Positions 10,704 through 21,607 are shown, numbered from the stretch's first letter. The stretch is DNA of 64,000 nucleotides from Heliopora coerulea (GCA_030142905.1 JASJOG010000100.1:62001-126000), one strand, 5' to 3'. Numbers and translations are program-made. Notes: generated by a model from the letters alone, not told the origin.

Positions 10704-12720
10704 GTGACAAAACTAAATATACTTATATGAATATAAGTTATCGTTTCTACTGAGTTAGAAGATTTTGATCACACAGTGATGTGTCGTCTGATTTCGATGA
10801 CAAGTTGAAGGAGTTTGCTTTATGTACTATGGATGAGCTGTTATATACTGTGTACGGTTATATGCCCTCGATCTTTACATTAAAGACACATCAACTATAG
10901 ACGCAGCATAACATTATATAGCATAAAATTTTGAAATGACTAAAGATAACATACCTTAATATATTTTATTTACCCTAAAGTGCAGAATATATGGTTATGC
11001 TGCGTCAAAACTTGAATAAAAAAGTAAATGTAAATTGTTAAATTTTTGGGTTACAACTAATAGCATAATAATTACCCCTTTTATACAACTAAACATACAG
11101 GTAAAACATAATAGTCCTTCTGACCTTTTCATATGGTTTTCATTTATAATATAACATGATTTACATGATGTCCAATTCCTAGTCATCTCTGTTTAGAATA
11201 CTAATGAAATCTTCTCTTAATTCTGCATAACAAGCATATGAAAAGGTAAGCTGAAGGACTTGATCATAAGTAAGGGCAATCTACGTGAGTCCCATATTTC
11301 TAACTTGATGAATGTTACCACCAACTAAACACCAATAACCACTCTCAAACCTACTATAAAGAACTGCATTAGCTCTGTCGTCCGAGGATCATTGTAAATC
11401 TCTGCAAAAACATGAAAGCACCTTGTTCTGCATCATTTTTTGGGTTGAAGAAAAGCATTCTCATAACTTTCATATTACTTGGTAGAAGACTGTCATGATG
11501 GTTTTAACTATGGGAATTAAACAAGGTCTGATTTCTTGACTCAAAACGTTTTTCTCCCTGCAAAGTCCTAAACCTTAGAAAGATTCAGGTTCGTTAATAT
11601 GACTACCCGTGTCACCATCGAAAACCCTGTGCTACTATCGGATAATAGAACCCATGTAAAAACCACTCAGAAGTAACGTCTCAGTAAATCTATGTTATAA
11701 ATCCAACGTGAAATTAAAAAGAAAAATTCAGACTTTTTTTACGCTTTGCGCCAACTGCTTAGCTAAACTGGTAATTCTATGTTATACTATGCACATGATG
11801 TAAGTGATGTTTTCAAATTTGTCACGAAATTTGCAGATGAAGAAAAGCAGACATTGGGCTTCAACATTAGATATAGGGAGTTCGATGTTGACTTGCAAAA
11901 TTTGCCAAGTACCGCGGAAAGGATTTTCTGGAGACTGATGGAAGAAAGGCGTCCATCATGGAGCACAGGTTTTGTAAATTTGAATTCTGTGTTCCGCCGC
12001 GTGCGAAGTAAACAGCCTGTCAAGAACAGACAGGCTTGTGAACTGGATTAATGTCGATTAATCATGCATCACTTATGTTGTCAACAGAATTGTCTTGTTG
12101 TTTGACACTAAAATGCCTTAGAACAATTTTAACCCTTTAACATATGACTTTTTTTTTCTTTTGTTCTTTGTTCTGTCTTTGTTTTTCCTTTGTTCTCTAA
12201 CTGGTTCTTTTGTCCGATATATAGAACAGCGTGCGTTAAGGGTAAACCTGTAAATGTTTGGGGCGAATTTTTGTTTTATCGTCTTGACGACCAGTTTAGA
12301 ATATCAGAACTTTAACATGGCTCGAGCATCAAGAAATAAGGAAATTTTAATGTCCGTTTGTTCTTGTTATTGGTCCAAGAGATTAGGAAAACTTTCCTAG
12401 TTTACCTTCCCTGTTTGTGCCATGAAATATTCATTAAGTACCAGTCTTAAATCCTGGCTTTGAGTCGTTAAAGTATGTTTTGAGCATAATGTGTAAGTCG
12501 CTGTCTGCCTCCGTGGCCTAAAGGATAAGGCGTCGGCTTCCTAAGCCGAAGATTGCGGGTTCGAGTCCCGTTGGGGGTATCTGTACCTAAACAAGCTTTG
12601 AGTTGTGCTTTCTATTTCTTAGTTTTACGTGTTTTTCTAATTTTTAGTCTCATAATAGTATTCATAACCGTCATTTGTAACACATGTATCATGTGCTTTC
12701 GTTCCACTGCGCCAGTATTA
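10704..12720 (-). repeat. Right arm of the 2,017-bp inverted repeat
   Basis: Reverse complement of 8,033-10,049 with the same content in mirror order, ending just after a tRNA-Arg copy. The apparent sequence identity means very recent duplication, ongoing gene conversion or an assembly artefact; the sequence alone cannot separate these. Confidence 0.95.
12507..12578 (+). tRNA. tRNA-Arg (CCU), in right inverted arm
   Basis: Exact mirror of the copy at 8,175-8,246: acceptor GCCTCCG/TGGGGGT, anticodon loop TTCCTAA, T loop TTCGAGT. The first TTTT run lies about 45 nt downstream, so termination would be distant. Confidence 0.85.
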
Positions 12721-12959
12721 TTCCCAGCTGCATGGCCCACAGTTGCATTATTATCAGTTTATCTCCTGATACACCTACAATTTATTGTTTCAACAGATAC
12801 TTTAAATCCTTTAGTCTACTCAGTATTCTGGAGTGTGATAACGACTTATCACACTACTCTCCTTTGAAATCACTGTGATAAACGCTTATCGCATACTAAA
12901 GAGTGAATATCTTAATTTCTAACGACCAACGTCTTTTCGACCTTAAACTGGAAAAAAAA

Positions 12960-13150
12960 ACAATTGTGGGTGAGTCTATTTCATTGTGGGTGAGTCATGA
13001 GATAAGATGGTTAATCAATGTTCACTCTTGTGATAAAGAATTTTACATCGTTCGTGAAGCTTGAACGTCTACTCGAAGCCTACGGCCCTTCCTGGCCATT
13101 AAGCTTCACTTGCGATGTTAAATTCTTTGACATTGATTAACCCTTACGTA
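12960..13150. repeat. Foldback repeat with GTGAAGCTT arms
   Basis: Imperfect inverted arms: GATAAAGAATTTTACATCG then GTGAAGCTTGAACG on the left, and AAGCTTCACTTGCGATG then AAATTCTTTGACATTG on the right. One arm recurs at about 21,830-21,890, so this is a dispersed family. Confidence 0.65.
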
Positions 13151-13159
13151 ACAGTTAGG

Positions 13160-13806
13160 GGTCGAGTGTAAATGCCATAATGTTCTATCGAACTTAAACA
13201 AATGAGACCGGTGTAGGCATCCATTTGCTGTGACTGTTTTTTTATCTCAAGATTCGGATTTATGGAAAAAATGTTACTATACATGAGGATTTTGCTTCAG
13301 TTACTCTCCGATAATCGTTCTCTCTAAAATATTAAAAGAACTTTACGATGACATGTTCGATAATGTTTCTGAAAAAAGGGATTTGTTGTTGGTAAACCAG
13401 AGGCGAAACTGTATTTCCTTGTTAGTTGCACGGACCAGTACTACCTGTTTTACCATAGTATCATTCTTAAGATATCTTCGACAATCATTATTTCGTACAA
13501 GTGACTGGTTTGTGGCTCTGACCGCTTGTTATAGGATCTTAAGAAATACATTAATAATTGCCCACGAAAATTTAAAAGAAATTACTGTTTAATTAGTATC
13601 TCTAAATCAGGTTTAAACATCAATGTTTTATCGAACTTGACAGGCAATCAATGATGGCTCAAACCATCTGAGCTTTTTCTGAGTTAAAATGATTGGATTT
13701 TACTTATTCTGCAACTTCCAAACAAATTATTCATCATGTAGACTCGGAATGTTTGTAAGTAAATCAAAATATGAGCGGGAGATCTTTATGGCGATTTACT
13801 ATTACT
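13160..13806. other. No recognisable gene
   Basis: A 79-codon plus-strand frame (13,353-13,592) has no recognisable domain. No transposon ends or RNA genes are seen. Confidence 0.5.
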
Positions 13807-13811
13807 TAAAC

Positions 13812-14122
13812 CAGAGGCGGATTTAGAAGGGAGCGCAGCGGACGCGCGTCCCCATTTTTTTTTGACTAGTTGTCATGTGACTTTTTGCTGGTTACAAAAC
13901 AACCATTAAACATGTCCACTACCAAGAAGATTGACGATTGTTTTCAAAGAGAATCGGAACAAACAACGAAGAAAAGAAAGGATCGATGAGAAAACATTCA
14001 ATACCAAAAATCACCATAAACAGCAATAGGATAAAAATTCTTCCGCTAAAACGCGACATACTAGTATGAATTTGTAAACAAATTATCGGCCCCCCTTTCT
14101 CATAATTCTAGATCCGCCCCTG
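13812..14122. mobile_element. hAT-like MITE with 5-bp target duplication (311 bp)
   Basis: Ends CAGAGGCGGATTTAGAA and the complement of CAGGGGCGGATCTAGAA, flanked by exact TAAAC duplications at 13,807-13,811 and 14,123-14,127. CAG-type termini with a 5-bp duplication fit the hAT5-like group. No coding frame. Confidence 0.85.
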
Positions 14123-14192
14123 TAAACGCTAGTTTGGTGAGAGAGAAGGCGGAGTCGCCTTTGTCCTCCCGTTATTTCCTATAAGTTATTAA

Positions 14193-14580
14193 GGGGGCGC
14201 TTCACCTTTATTTGGCATTAAAATTGGCTAAACTTCGATCATCGATAATTAACAGTTTTTAGTCCCAAAATATGCAAAACCTGTACTTTTTGAAAAGTAT
14301 GGACTGTCAGCTACAAGTTGAAATAATATTTTACCCAATTTGAATGTCTAGATTGTGATATGAGACCAAATAAACCACTGTGCACGAAAAGTTTTATTTC
14401 ACTGGCTAAAAATGCCCCACCACAATATCTCTTACACAATTGAATTAATGAATTTAAATAAAAATTTCCCAGATAAAAGGTAAAATGTCAAACTATACGT
14501 CTATGAGTCATTTTTCCCTTTAGTTGCCATGGAAACACCATTTCATACTAACTGACGAAAAATTAAGGTGAAACGCTCCC
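14193..14580. mobile_element. TTAA-flanked MITE (388 bp)
   Basis: TTAA at 14,189-14,192 and 14,581-14,584 bounds inverted ends GGGGGCGCTTCACCTTTATT and the complement GGGAGCGTTTCACCTTAATT. TTAA duplication suggests mobilisation by a piggyBac- or Kolobok-type transposase. No coding frame. Confidence 0.8.
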
Positions 14581-14612
14581 TTAATTAAGGCTAACGCAGA
14601 AGGAGGACACTT

Positions 14613-14687
14613 GCTTCTGTGGCCTTACAGACAAGGCGTCGTGCCTCCTATGCGGAATTTTACAGAATCGAGTCCGGTTGAGGGTGT
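14613..14687 (+). pseudogene. tRNA-Arg pseudogene
   Basis: Retains GTGGCCTTACAGACAAGGCG, the CTCCTA anticodon region and a GAATCGAGTCC T-loop-like stretch, but the anticodon stem and T stem are broken. It lies about 170 nt upstream of the intact copy at 14,857. Confidence 0.75.
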
Positions 14688-14856
14688 CTATAGACTTCAG
14701 CAAGTCTATGGAGCCTGTTTTGCATTTCTTGTAGGAGAAAACTAACCTTTAAATGCTTGGCTAGTGGAGGGAACGGAGAACGTTGCTTGTTTTATCCTCC
14801 TCTTATTCCTTGTCAAATAAATGCTAATCAAGGATGCCATGTCAAAGCGCTCATCC

Positions 14857-14928
14857 GCCTCCGTGGCCTAAAGGATAAGGCGTCGGCCTCCTAAGCCGAA
14901 GATTGCGGGTTCGAGTCCCGTCGGAGGT
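14857..14928 (+). tRNA. tRNA-Arg (CCU)
   Basis: Consensus copy of the array: acceptor GCCTCCG/CGGAGGT, D arm GCCT-AAAGGATA-AGGC, anticodon stem TCGGC/GCCGA with loop CTCCTAA, and T arm GCGGG-TTCGAGT-CCCGT. All stems pair. A TTTT run lies about 25 nt downstream. Confidence 0.93.
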
Positions 14929-15119
14929 GTCTCCCGGACAAGATTTCAAGTTTTGTCTCCATTGTCGTACAGAGTGAGGCTGACTGTGTAAACCAAGCAG
15001 CAAACGTTTACTGTAAAACCTTTTTATTCCTTCTCAGTGGGAAAAGACTGCTGTTATTTTACTGTGGCTAACGCCAGACGATTTTCCTCGTCATAAGGGA
15101 AAGCTGTCGCCGAGAAAGA

Positions 15120-15665
15120 GTTAGTAGGGACCTTAAGATCTACGACGTCAACTTGAACGACGGTGACCTTTAATTTGAAATATCGGTATTTAAAGAAACC
15201 ACGGTTTATTTACCACCGTGCTTGATACTTGTGACTTGTTTTATGACTCCTAAAACGCTCCAGTTCTCTTAAAACGAATGTAGTCTGGGGTTGAATTCAA
15301 TCTTAAGTAACAGTTTTTTTACTCGGCGAACTGACGTCTTTCTTAACGGCCGTTTCCCACTAGACGAATTTCTTCGCGCAAAGCGACTTCTTATTTTGTC
15401 TCCTGAGCTTTCGGCTGGAACTAATGGTGCATCTATTCAATTCAAACAATGAAAAGTCGATTCGCGCGATAAAATTCGCCTAGTGGAAAAGAGCCTTAAG
15501 ACGTGAAAATGGTTTGGGTGACGTTGTATGCAGAACGAGGACGGTGTTGAGAAAGTTTTGGAGGAAAAAATTATTCATTCTCTTTGTTTTGCATGAAGAA
15601 TTCTTTTGTTTAAAGGAAGTCGTCGTTGAAGTTGACTTTGTAGATCTTAAGGTCCCAAATGTCTC
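15120..15665 (+). repeat. Direct duplication shared with 26.19-26.55 kb
   Basis: This block resembles 26,190-26,550 in the same orientation and order (GAAACCACG…, GACTCCTAAAACGCTCCAG, GACGTGAAAATGGT, TTATTCATTCTCTTTG). The copy here carries a TTAA MITE that the 26-kb copy lacks. Both copies follow decayed tRNA-Arg units, so they are part of the duplicated unit. Confidence 0.8.
15347..15495. mobile_element. TTAA-flanked MITE inside the duplicated block
   Basis: TTAA at 15,343-15,346 and 15,496-15,499. Inverted ends run CGGCCGTTTCCCACTAG and the complement GGCTCTTTTCCACTAGG, followed by mirrored CGAATTT…CGCGC. The related block at 26.37 kb lacks the insertion and acts as an approximate empty site. 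A diverged relative lies at 61.52-61.68 kb. Confidence 0.8.
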
Positions 15666-15786
15666 ATCATTGGATAGTTCTGTTGGTAACAAACGCGATG
15701 ATTTATCGATGTTTACGGAGATTTAGGTAATGATTCTCTGACAATTGTTTCTTTAATTTATTATCAGTTGAGCGAAAGCGTTCTTA

Positions 15787-15859
15787 TCCTTCGTGGCCTA
15801 AAAGGTAAGGCCTTCGCTTCCTAAACCTGAAACTGCGTATTCGAGTTCTGTCAGAAATG
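15787..15859 (+). pseudogene. tRNA-Arg pseudogene
   Basis: Keeps TTCGTGGCCTAAAAGGTAAGG and a TTCCTAA-like loop, but the anticodon stem no longer pairs, the T arm reads GCGTATTCGAGTTCTG, and the acceptor 3' strand is CAGAAAT. Decayed member of the array. Confidence 0.8.
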
Positions 15860-16206
15860 TCTGCAGGGCAAGTCGACAGGTTGTGTTCCGTTTGTTGTGC
15901 AGAATAAAGCGAGCTGTGTAAGTCACGCAACAAAATTTTACTGAGATATATATTTTAGAAATGTGGGAGCTTGGAGATACCTTAAGATGACAAATGAACG
16001 TTCGTCAAGCTCTATCATCATAAATCATTTTTCTGAGGATAGATATTGACGAACATTCATCTATTATCTTAAAATTTTACGGTAAAACCTTTTTATTGTC
16101 GAATCATAAGATATTTCAATTGGTAACAAATGGTATAATTTATCGGTGTTTATCGAGCTTTAGGTAGCTTTTCTCCTCAGATTAATTACTTTTGCTTTTA
16201 TAATCT

Positions 16207-16278
16207 ACCTTCGTGGCCTAAAGGATAAGGCGTCGGCCTCCTAAGCCGAAGATTGCGGGTTCGAGTCCCGTCGGAGGT
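16207..16278 (+). tRNA. tRNA-Arg (CCU)
   Basis: A full cloverleaf with acceptor ACCTTCG/CGGAGGT (one G-U pair), loop CTCCTAA and intact T arm. The 5' flank (TGTCGAATCATAAGATATTT, then a GGTAACAAA stretch and TATCGGTGTTTATCGAGC) is shared with the 6.7-kb copy, showing that units, not just tRNAs, were duplicated. No TTTT run occurs for more than 80 nt downstream. Confidence 0.9.
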
Positions 16279-16639
16279 GTCTCCGGGGGAAGTCTTTAGG
16301 TCCTACCTTAATTGTCAGAGTAAAGCTCGATGTGTAAGACACTACTACGAAACTTTCCTGTGAAACTTTTTTTAATGTCGAATCATAAGATATTTGTCTT
16401 GGTAACAAACGTGATAACGTATTGATGTTTATCGAGCTCCCGGCATCTTATCCCTTCAAAGTAATTCTTTTATAATCCCTTGGACAAATGTCCAAGGGAT
16501 TATAAAAGAACACCTTGCCACATGGTGTCGGTCATATATGCCGAAGGATTTCAGGCTTGTGAGCCGGCGGAAGGCGTCTATAGCCGTACAAGTCTGTAAG
16601 GTTTTCGTCTGTTTGAAACGTTCTGTTCCAAACTATAAT

Positions 16640-16716
16640 GATTGAACACGTGCTTTCTTTGTTTTAGCCTTTTTGGCTTCTCACCTGAAGATGGTGGGTT
16701 CGAGTCCCATCGGAGC
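16640..16716 (+). pseudogene. tRNA-like 3' fragment
   Basis: A 3' half with GAAGATGGTGGGTTCGAGTC and CCATCGGAGCTA follows a damaged 5' half. It probably derives from the same tRNA-Arg unit. Confidence 0.6.
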
Positions 16717-16772
16717 TATTCGTGAGCGCAAATTCTTAACACATATTCTGTTTTTCTGATATGATACAACTA

Positions 16773-17118
16773 CACTACAAAAAGCAAATTTCTTATTTTA
16801 AGAAAAAAAGAATTGTCTTAAGAAAATATTTTCTAAATTAAGAAATGATTTCCTGTCCTGTAGATAGGCTAATTTTTTTCAACAAGATATCATGATAAGA
16901 ATAGATTTCTTAAAACAAGACATATTTTCTTTAATTTAGAAAATATATCCAGACTAGACAGGAAAAATATTCTTGAATCAAGATACATTTTCTTAAAATT
17001 CTTGAAAGAAGAAAAAAATCTGCATGCCTTTTCTTATCAAGAATTGATATCTCAAAGCCAGAAAATTAATCTTAGAACAAGAAGAAATACCTACCCAAGA
17101 CTTTAATTTTTTGCAGTG
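16773..17118. mobile_element. TA-flanked MITE (346 bp)
   Basis: TA at 16,771-16,772 and 17,119-17,120 flanks ends CACTACAAAAAG and the complement CACTGCAAAAAA. The interior is rich in TTCTTA/TAAGAA-type motifs. The TA duplication points to a Tc1/mariner-like source. No coding frame. Confidence 0.75.
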
Positions 17119-17156
17119 TAGCCTTCAAAAACTCGAACAAACTTTAGAATCGAGAG

Positions 17157-18063
17157 TAGGCTTTGATAGATTGTGCTTGTAAAACTAGCACATTATGCTA
17201 TTAGCGCTGCTTCCTTTTTACTGAAATTGTGCCGGGAAGTGTGCCAGTTTTTTAAAATTATGCTGATAATACTAAGAAGTGCGAAGAATATATGCTACTT
17301 TATTGTTTCCTTAAATGGTACTCATCGTAACGGCAGTCATGAAGTTGGTGTTTCTTAACGTTAACATGTTAAATGAAATACAACATGTATTCGTTTGAGG
17401 CAGTTGTAACTGTTAAAATTATAACTGCAAGTAGTTCATGCAGAGCCAATACTGTACTTTTTCGTACTGTTTAACAAACAACTCTGTCCTTATCCTTTGT
17501 TGTACTGTGACATAACACTAGCTTACAGGTAATCTGCAAGGACATGATCTTGCAGGTCATTGAAGCATGAGGAGAGCAGAGAGAATGCTCATGAGAATTA
17601 CATTTTTCGCATCAGATGTTCCTCTCTTTCCATAATTATTTCCCTTCAATTAACGTCAGAGTTCGTTGTCGGGTTATTTCAGCTGTTCCTGGACCACTGC
17701 CTGTTTATGTCACTTCGTTTTTACGTTCTAAATCACTGCCATCCTCCAAATCACATTGTAAGTCCACATCTTGATTGTTAAACAGCACTACAGCACTTTA
17801 GCGGTCCAGCCCGCAGGCAGTAAGTCAGTTCTCAGTAGAGACTGGTTACGAAATTACAAATGTTCTCATGCTGTTTGACGCTGATTACTAGTAAATTCTG
17901 ATAATAAACGCTTTCGGCATAGAAAAATGAGTAATTTAATGCTTCAGAAGAAACGGAAAATAATAATTATGCTTGCAGTGCTTTTTTCGGATAATTCGTG
18001 AAAATTGTGCTCATAATGGCAAATTATGCCAAAAATTGTGCTGGCACAATCTATCAAAGCCTG
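17157..18063. mobile_element. Non-autonomous hAT-like element (907 bp)
   Basis: Exact 8-bp target duplication ATCGAGAG at 17,149-17,156 and 18,064-18,071. Ends are TAGGCTTTGATAGATTGTGC and the complement CAGGCTTTGATAGATTGTGC. Repeated AATTATGC/GCACAAT motifs near both ends could be transposase-binding sites (inference). The frames inside (61-73 codons) carry no recognisable transposase domain. Confidence 0.9.
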
Positions 18064-18071
18064 ATCGAGAG

Positions 18072-18438
18072 TCCTGTTCATGTACGTATTACAACATTAC
18101 TAAACCTATCTTGAGCAGTCATGAGGGAGTTTACGAAAACAAGACGTGCGCGTCAAGGACGAATTAGTCTAATAATGAAATTCTTTCCTGTAAAACAAAA
18201 GAAATGAATAATTTCTTGTCCCAAGAGTATTCTTCACGCCGTCCTGGCTCCAGTAAAGATATGATGAGGAGTATTTCCACGTTTTTACGACGACGCCGGC
18301 TCTTAAAACATGGAGAGCTGCGAACTGTATTTCACGAAAAAACCGACCAACTAGAATTGCTTGGAAGCATTTAGGAGAAAGAAAAAGAACATTCTCAGTT
18401 TAACATTTGAGGTTTGATTTACGGCCGTTAAATTTAAA
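18072..18438. other. No gene seen
   Basis: Spacer between the hAT-like element and the mariner-like MITE. No frame, RNA or repeat ends recognised. Confidence 0.6.
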
Positions 18439-18441
18439 CTA

Positions 18442-18744
18442 CAGGGTGTCCCAAAACAAACGAAAACTATTGAAATCACTTATTGTTAAGATTTGAATGC
18501 CCTACGAAAAAGCTGAACGTAATGATGGGTAAAATATTGACAAGGTGCATGTATTAAAATTTAGGTGAGAAAATCGCCTTGTAAAGTGCGCGATTTTTTG
18601 CCCGTGGGAATTTAAAGCAAATTATAAAATTACTTATATCAATCATTTATGCACTCGTGGGGACCAACAGAGTGCATTCAAATTCTAACAATTAAATTGT
18701 TATTGGTGATTTCAATAGTTTTCGGGGTTTTTTGGGACATCCTG
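18442..18744. mobile_element. mariner-like MITE (303 bp)
   Basis: TA dinucleotides flank inverted ends CAGGGTGTCCCAAAACAAAC and the complement CAGGATGTCCCAAAAAACCC, followed by mirrored GAAAACTATTGAAATCAC. CAGGGTGTCCCAAAA termini with TA duplications are typical of mariner-family elements. No transposase frame. Confidence 0.85.
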
Positions 18745-18749
18745 TAGTT

Positions 18750-19480
18750 TGTTAACTGACGTCAGCGTCGCGGCTCTCGCAAGCTCCCTATTGTTTCCTT
18801 GAGACACTATTGCAAATGCCAGGAGAATCAATCGTATACTACAATAGTATCAGGTAAATGGGCTCTTAAGGACCATAGGGATCATATAAACCTAGAGGGG
18901 GCATGAGGGTTCGAAAAATAGGAGTGAAATTGAACGCCGCCATTTTGAGTAAATTGGGGGGGGGGGAATTTGTTTTCTCTAGGCCCTTTTCGGTCTGTTC
19001 GAGGAACTAGATATCAACAACTGATCTTTAGGGAATTGTTTCGTGTTTATTTTCATTAACTGTATATGAGAAAAATTGTTTTTCTGGGTATTAGTCGGCT
19101 ATTACTTTTGCCTTAATTGTTTTACATTCTTTTTTAAGAATAGATAAATACAGACAAAAACGAGACAACAGTGAAGTGGCCTTTGACCCTGACCTCGAAG
19201 TTTTAATCCGGACATGTTGGTTTGCCCCTCCCAATTTATCCAATATGGCGGCAATCAATTTGTAGCCTGCGGTCGAGTGGCATTTAACTACAATGCTCCC
19301 TCTGGTTAATTTATTTTCTCAATGTTAGGGACCTTTTGTTTCAGACTTCGGGGTTTTCGTCCAGGATTGAGGAGATAGGAGACTCCCGACATTTCGAAAT
19401 TCATTATTTGGATGTTTAAAACCATGGAGGTTAGACTACGATTCCTTACATATACGTACTTTCTCCACCTATCACTTAGG
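18750..19480. other. No gene seen
   Basis: Spacer with a poly-G tract near 18,955-18,967. The minus-strand 81-codon frame (19,306-19,551) has no recognisable domain. Confidence 0.55.
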
Positions 19481-19580
19481 ATCTTAGGGCATGATTTGCA
19501 AACTTTACAATAAAGAGAGGCTAGAAAGACGTTGTTTTGGGTATTTGGCATTTATGGCATATGTAGCTGAAAAACTGAAA

Positions 19581-19867
19581 GACTCGGCTTTGTTGGGCCG
19601 ACGTTTTTCAGCTACCATACATACACAAATATATATATATATTTGTGCGTGTATACGTGTATATATGCGCGTACATATATATGTACATGTGTATATATGT
19701 ATATGTGTATATATGTATACGTGTATATATATGTGCGTACATATATATGTACATGTGTATATATGTATATGTGTATATATGTATATGTGTATATGTGTAT
19801 ATGTATATATACAATATATCAATGTATGTATGATAGCAGAAAAACGTCGGCCCAACATAGCCGAGTC
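19581..19867. repeat. TATG/TGTA microsatellite closed by inverted arms
   Basis: Inverted 34-bp arms (19,581-19,614 with GACTCGGCTTTGTTGGGCCG; 19,834-19,867 with CGGCCCAACATAGCCGAGTC) bracket about 200 bp of TATATG/TGTATA repeats. All long open frames here in either strand are translations of the microsatellite and are not genes. Confidence 0.9.
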
Positions 19868-19868
19868 T

Positions 19869-19916
<48 letters not shown>

Positions 19917-19928
19917 TTATCTAACTAT

Positions 19929-19970
<42 letters not shown>

Positions 19971-19973
19971 GTA

Positions 19974-20007
<34 letters not shown>

Positions 20008-20022
20008 TCTGTCTATCAATCT
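19868..20022. repeat. (ATCT)n microsatellite
   Basis: About 38 near-continuous ATCT units with a few ATTT, AACT and GTCT variants, starting directly at the right arm of the preceding hairpin. Confidence 0.97.
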
Positions 20023-20040
20023 ACAAAAATTTAAAAGTTT

Positions 20041-20178
20041 GGTAGACCGCCGAATTTTTGATAAGGAATTCTAATGTTTCGAGTTATGGCCCTTCGTCAG
20101 AGAGTGAGAAACTCTATGATGAAGGGCCATAGCTCGAAACGTTAGAATTCTTTATCATAAATTCGGCAGTCTACCAAG
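20041..20178. repeat. Foldback carrying hammerhead-like motifs
   Basis: Two mirrored arms of about 60 bp (GGTAGACCGCCGAATTTTTG… and …ATTCGGCAGTCTACC) each contain the GAAGGGCCATA…CTCGAAACRTTAG motif. The arms are close but not identical. No protein frame. The structure resembles solo terminal repeats of Penelope-like elements (inference from the motif and from the related foldback at 63.3 kb). Confidence 0.8.
20077..20100 (-). ncRNA. Hammerhead ribozyme-like motif
   Basis: On the minus strand: CTGACGA, a short helix II (AGGGCCATAACTC, weakened by one C-A mismatch), then GAAAC. CUGANGA and GAAA are the invariant hammerhead core. The mirrored plus-strand copy (20,117-20,139) has ATGATGA and lacks the leading C. 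Activity cannot be judged from sequence alone. Confidence 0.55.
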
Positions 20179-20179
20179 C

Positions 20180-21040
20180 TCTTAATTTTTTGTGCAGTTT
20201 TATACTGCCTACGCAGCATCCCATTTTTGTCACTATGTATGCATGTATGTATGTATGTATGGATATATACACACACACACACATATATATATATATGAAT
20301 AGTACACCAATATATATAACGACCTCAAGTAAATTAACTTTTAGACGTTTAGCATGCACAACAGTTTGGTTACGAAACGCACTATTGCTTAAATATTCTT
20401 GATGTGAGTAATTGTTTTCATCCTGTATTTAGTACAAGATCTAAACATTGTACATTATTAAAAAGGAAACATTTTCTGTGTCTGTATCGTGTAATAGAAA
20501 TAGAGGTTTCAATTTTGGGAGAAAGGCGATTGTTTCGACTATTTGGAGTTCCTTCTAGCTCCCACTTTTTATAGCTTGACAGCAATACGGAAGAAATATT
20601 TTCTACTTCGTATATAAAATAAACAGTAAAAATCGAAAAATAGATAACTAATGGTGTTTGCTATAATAAGTAGTTTGATTACGTAAATACTGTATATGTG
20701 TAAATTTGTAAATATTCCCTTTGTATATGTTAAAGCAAATTTTATTTCAATTTGTTATAAACGGCCCCTTGAAAATCAGTTGCGTAAGAGTACTGAATGG
20801 GTTAACCGTTTTAAAATAAGATTAAATAACAATAAAATAATTATAATATTTATTGTCAAGGAAGCGTAGATTCGATACTGTTCAGGACGGCGTATTTGGT
20901 AGTGTGAGCTTTTCCATATTTCCACGGAGTTATGGAAACGATGTTCTCAGCACATCAATATGTAACTTTTCGAAAAGTTATTTATAAATGGTGTATGTAA
21001 AATGTTATATCTGTTTTATAGTGGACGTAGAAAAAGGCAG
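20180..21040. other. No gene; short microsatellites
   Basis: Short TATG, ACAC and TA repeats at about 20,235-20,296, then AT-rich spacer. No coding evidence. Confidence 0.6.
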
Positions 21041-21047
21041 AGCAGCT

Positions 21048-21119
21048 GCCTCTGTGGCCCAATGGATAAGGCGTCGGCCTCCTAAGCCGAAGATTGCGGG
21101 TTCGAGTCCCGTCGGAGGC
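21048..21119 (+). tRNA. tRNA-Arg (CCU)
   Basis: Acceptor GCCTCTG/CGGAGGC (one G-U pair), D arm GCCC-AATGGATA-AGGC, anticodon loop CTCCTAA, T arm GCGGG-TTCGAGT-CCCGT. The closing G-C at the acceptor end is stronger than in sister copies. First TTTT run about 37 nt downstream. Confidence 0.92.
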
Positions 21120-21228
21120 TTCGAGCTCTCCAACGCTATACAGCTAAATGTCTTCCGTTTTCCCTAAACATTACAACATGTTTCTTTCATACCATAAAAT
21201 CTGAAGAAAAATCAACCATTTTGTCTCT

Positions 21229-21262
21229 GTGTTTAAGATTGCAGGTTCGAGTCCCGTCGGTT
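21229..21262 (+). pseudogene. tRNA-Arg 3' fragment
   Basis: Only the T arm survives (AGATTGCAGGTTCGAGTCCC then GTCGG), with no D or anticodon arm. It marks a truncated array unit. Confidence 0.75.
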
Positions 21263-21535
21263 TCTTCTATCCATGCTACTCAATAAAGCTATGTCTTTTG
21301 TTTTCCTTAAACACTAAAGCTAATTCTTCAATGCCATAAACTTTAGACTTACTGTTGCTCAAAAACATTTTTAACGTCATTAACGATGTCATCTGACACT
21401 AATACAGGATTGCAGAGAATCATGACAGACTTGAACCAGGAGCATAATTGAGAACATCAGAGGTAGATGGGACTTTGAGGTACATTAATTATATATTAAA
21501 CAATTGAAAACAAACAAACGCAGAAGAGGCAGTCG

Positions 21536-21607
21536 GCCTTCGTGGCCCAACGGATACGGCGTCGGCTTCCTAAGCCGAAGACTACGGGTTCGAGTCCCGT
21601 CGGAGGT
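21536..21607 (+). tRNA. tRNA-Arg (CCU)
   Basis: Acceptor GCCTTCG/CGGAGGT, D arm GCCC-AACGGATA-CGGC, anticodon loop TTCCTAA (CCU), T arm ACGGG-TTCGAGT-CCCGT. Base changes relative to the consensus keep or improve pairing in the T stem, which suggests selection or a real sublineage. Confidence 0.88.

Noticed and set aside
8702..12051. Matching 90-, 78- and 63-codon frames in both arms of the 2-kb inverted repeat
   Set aside because: They are identical only because the arms are identical DNA; no domain, no codon signature, and frames overlap on opposite strands.
19491..20045. 184-codon frame and several overlapping frames on both strands
   Set aside because: Translations of TATG and ATCT microsatellites (YIYIC and SIYL repeats).
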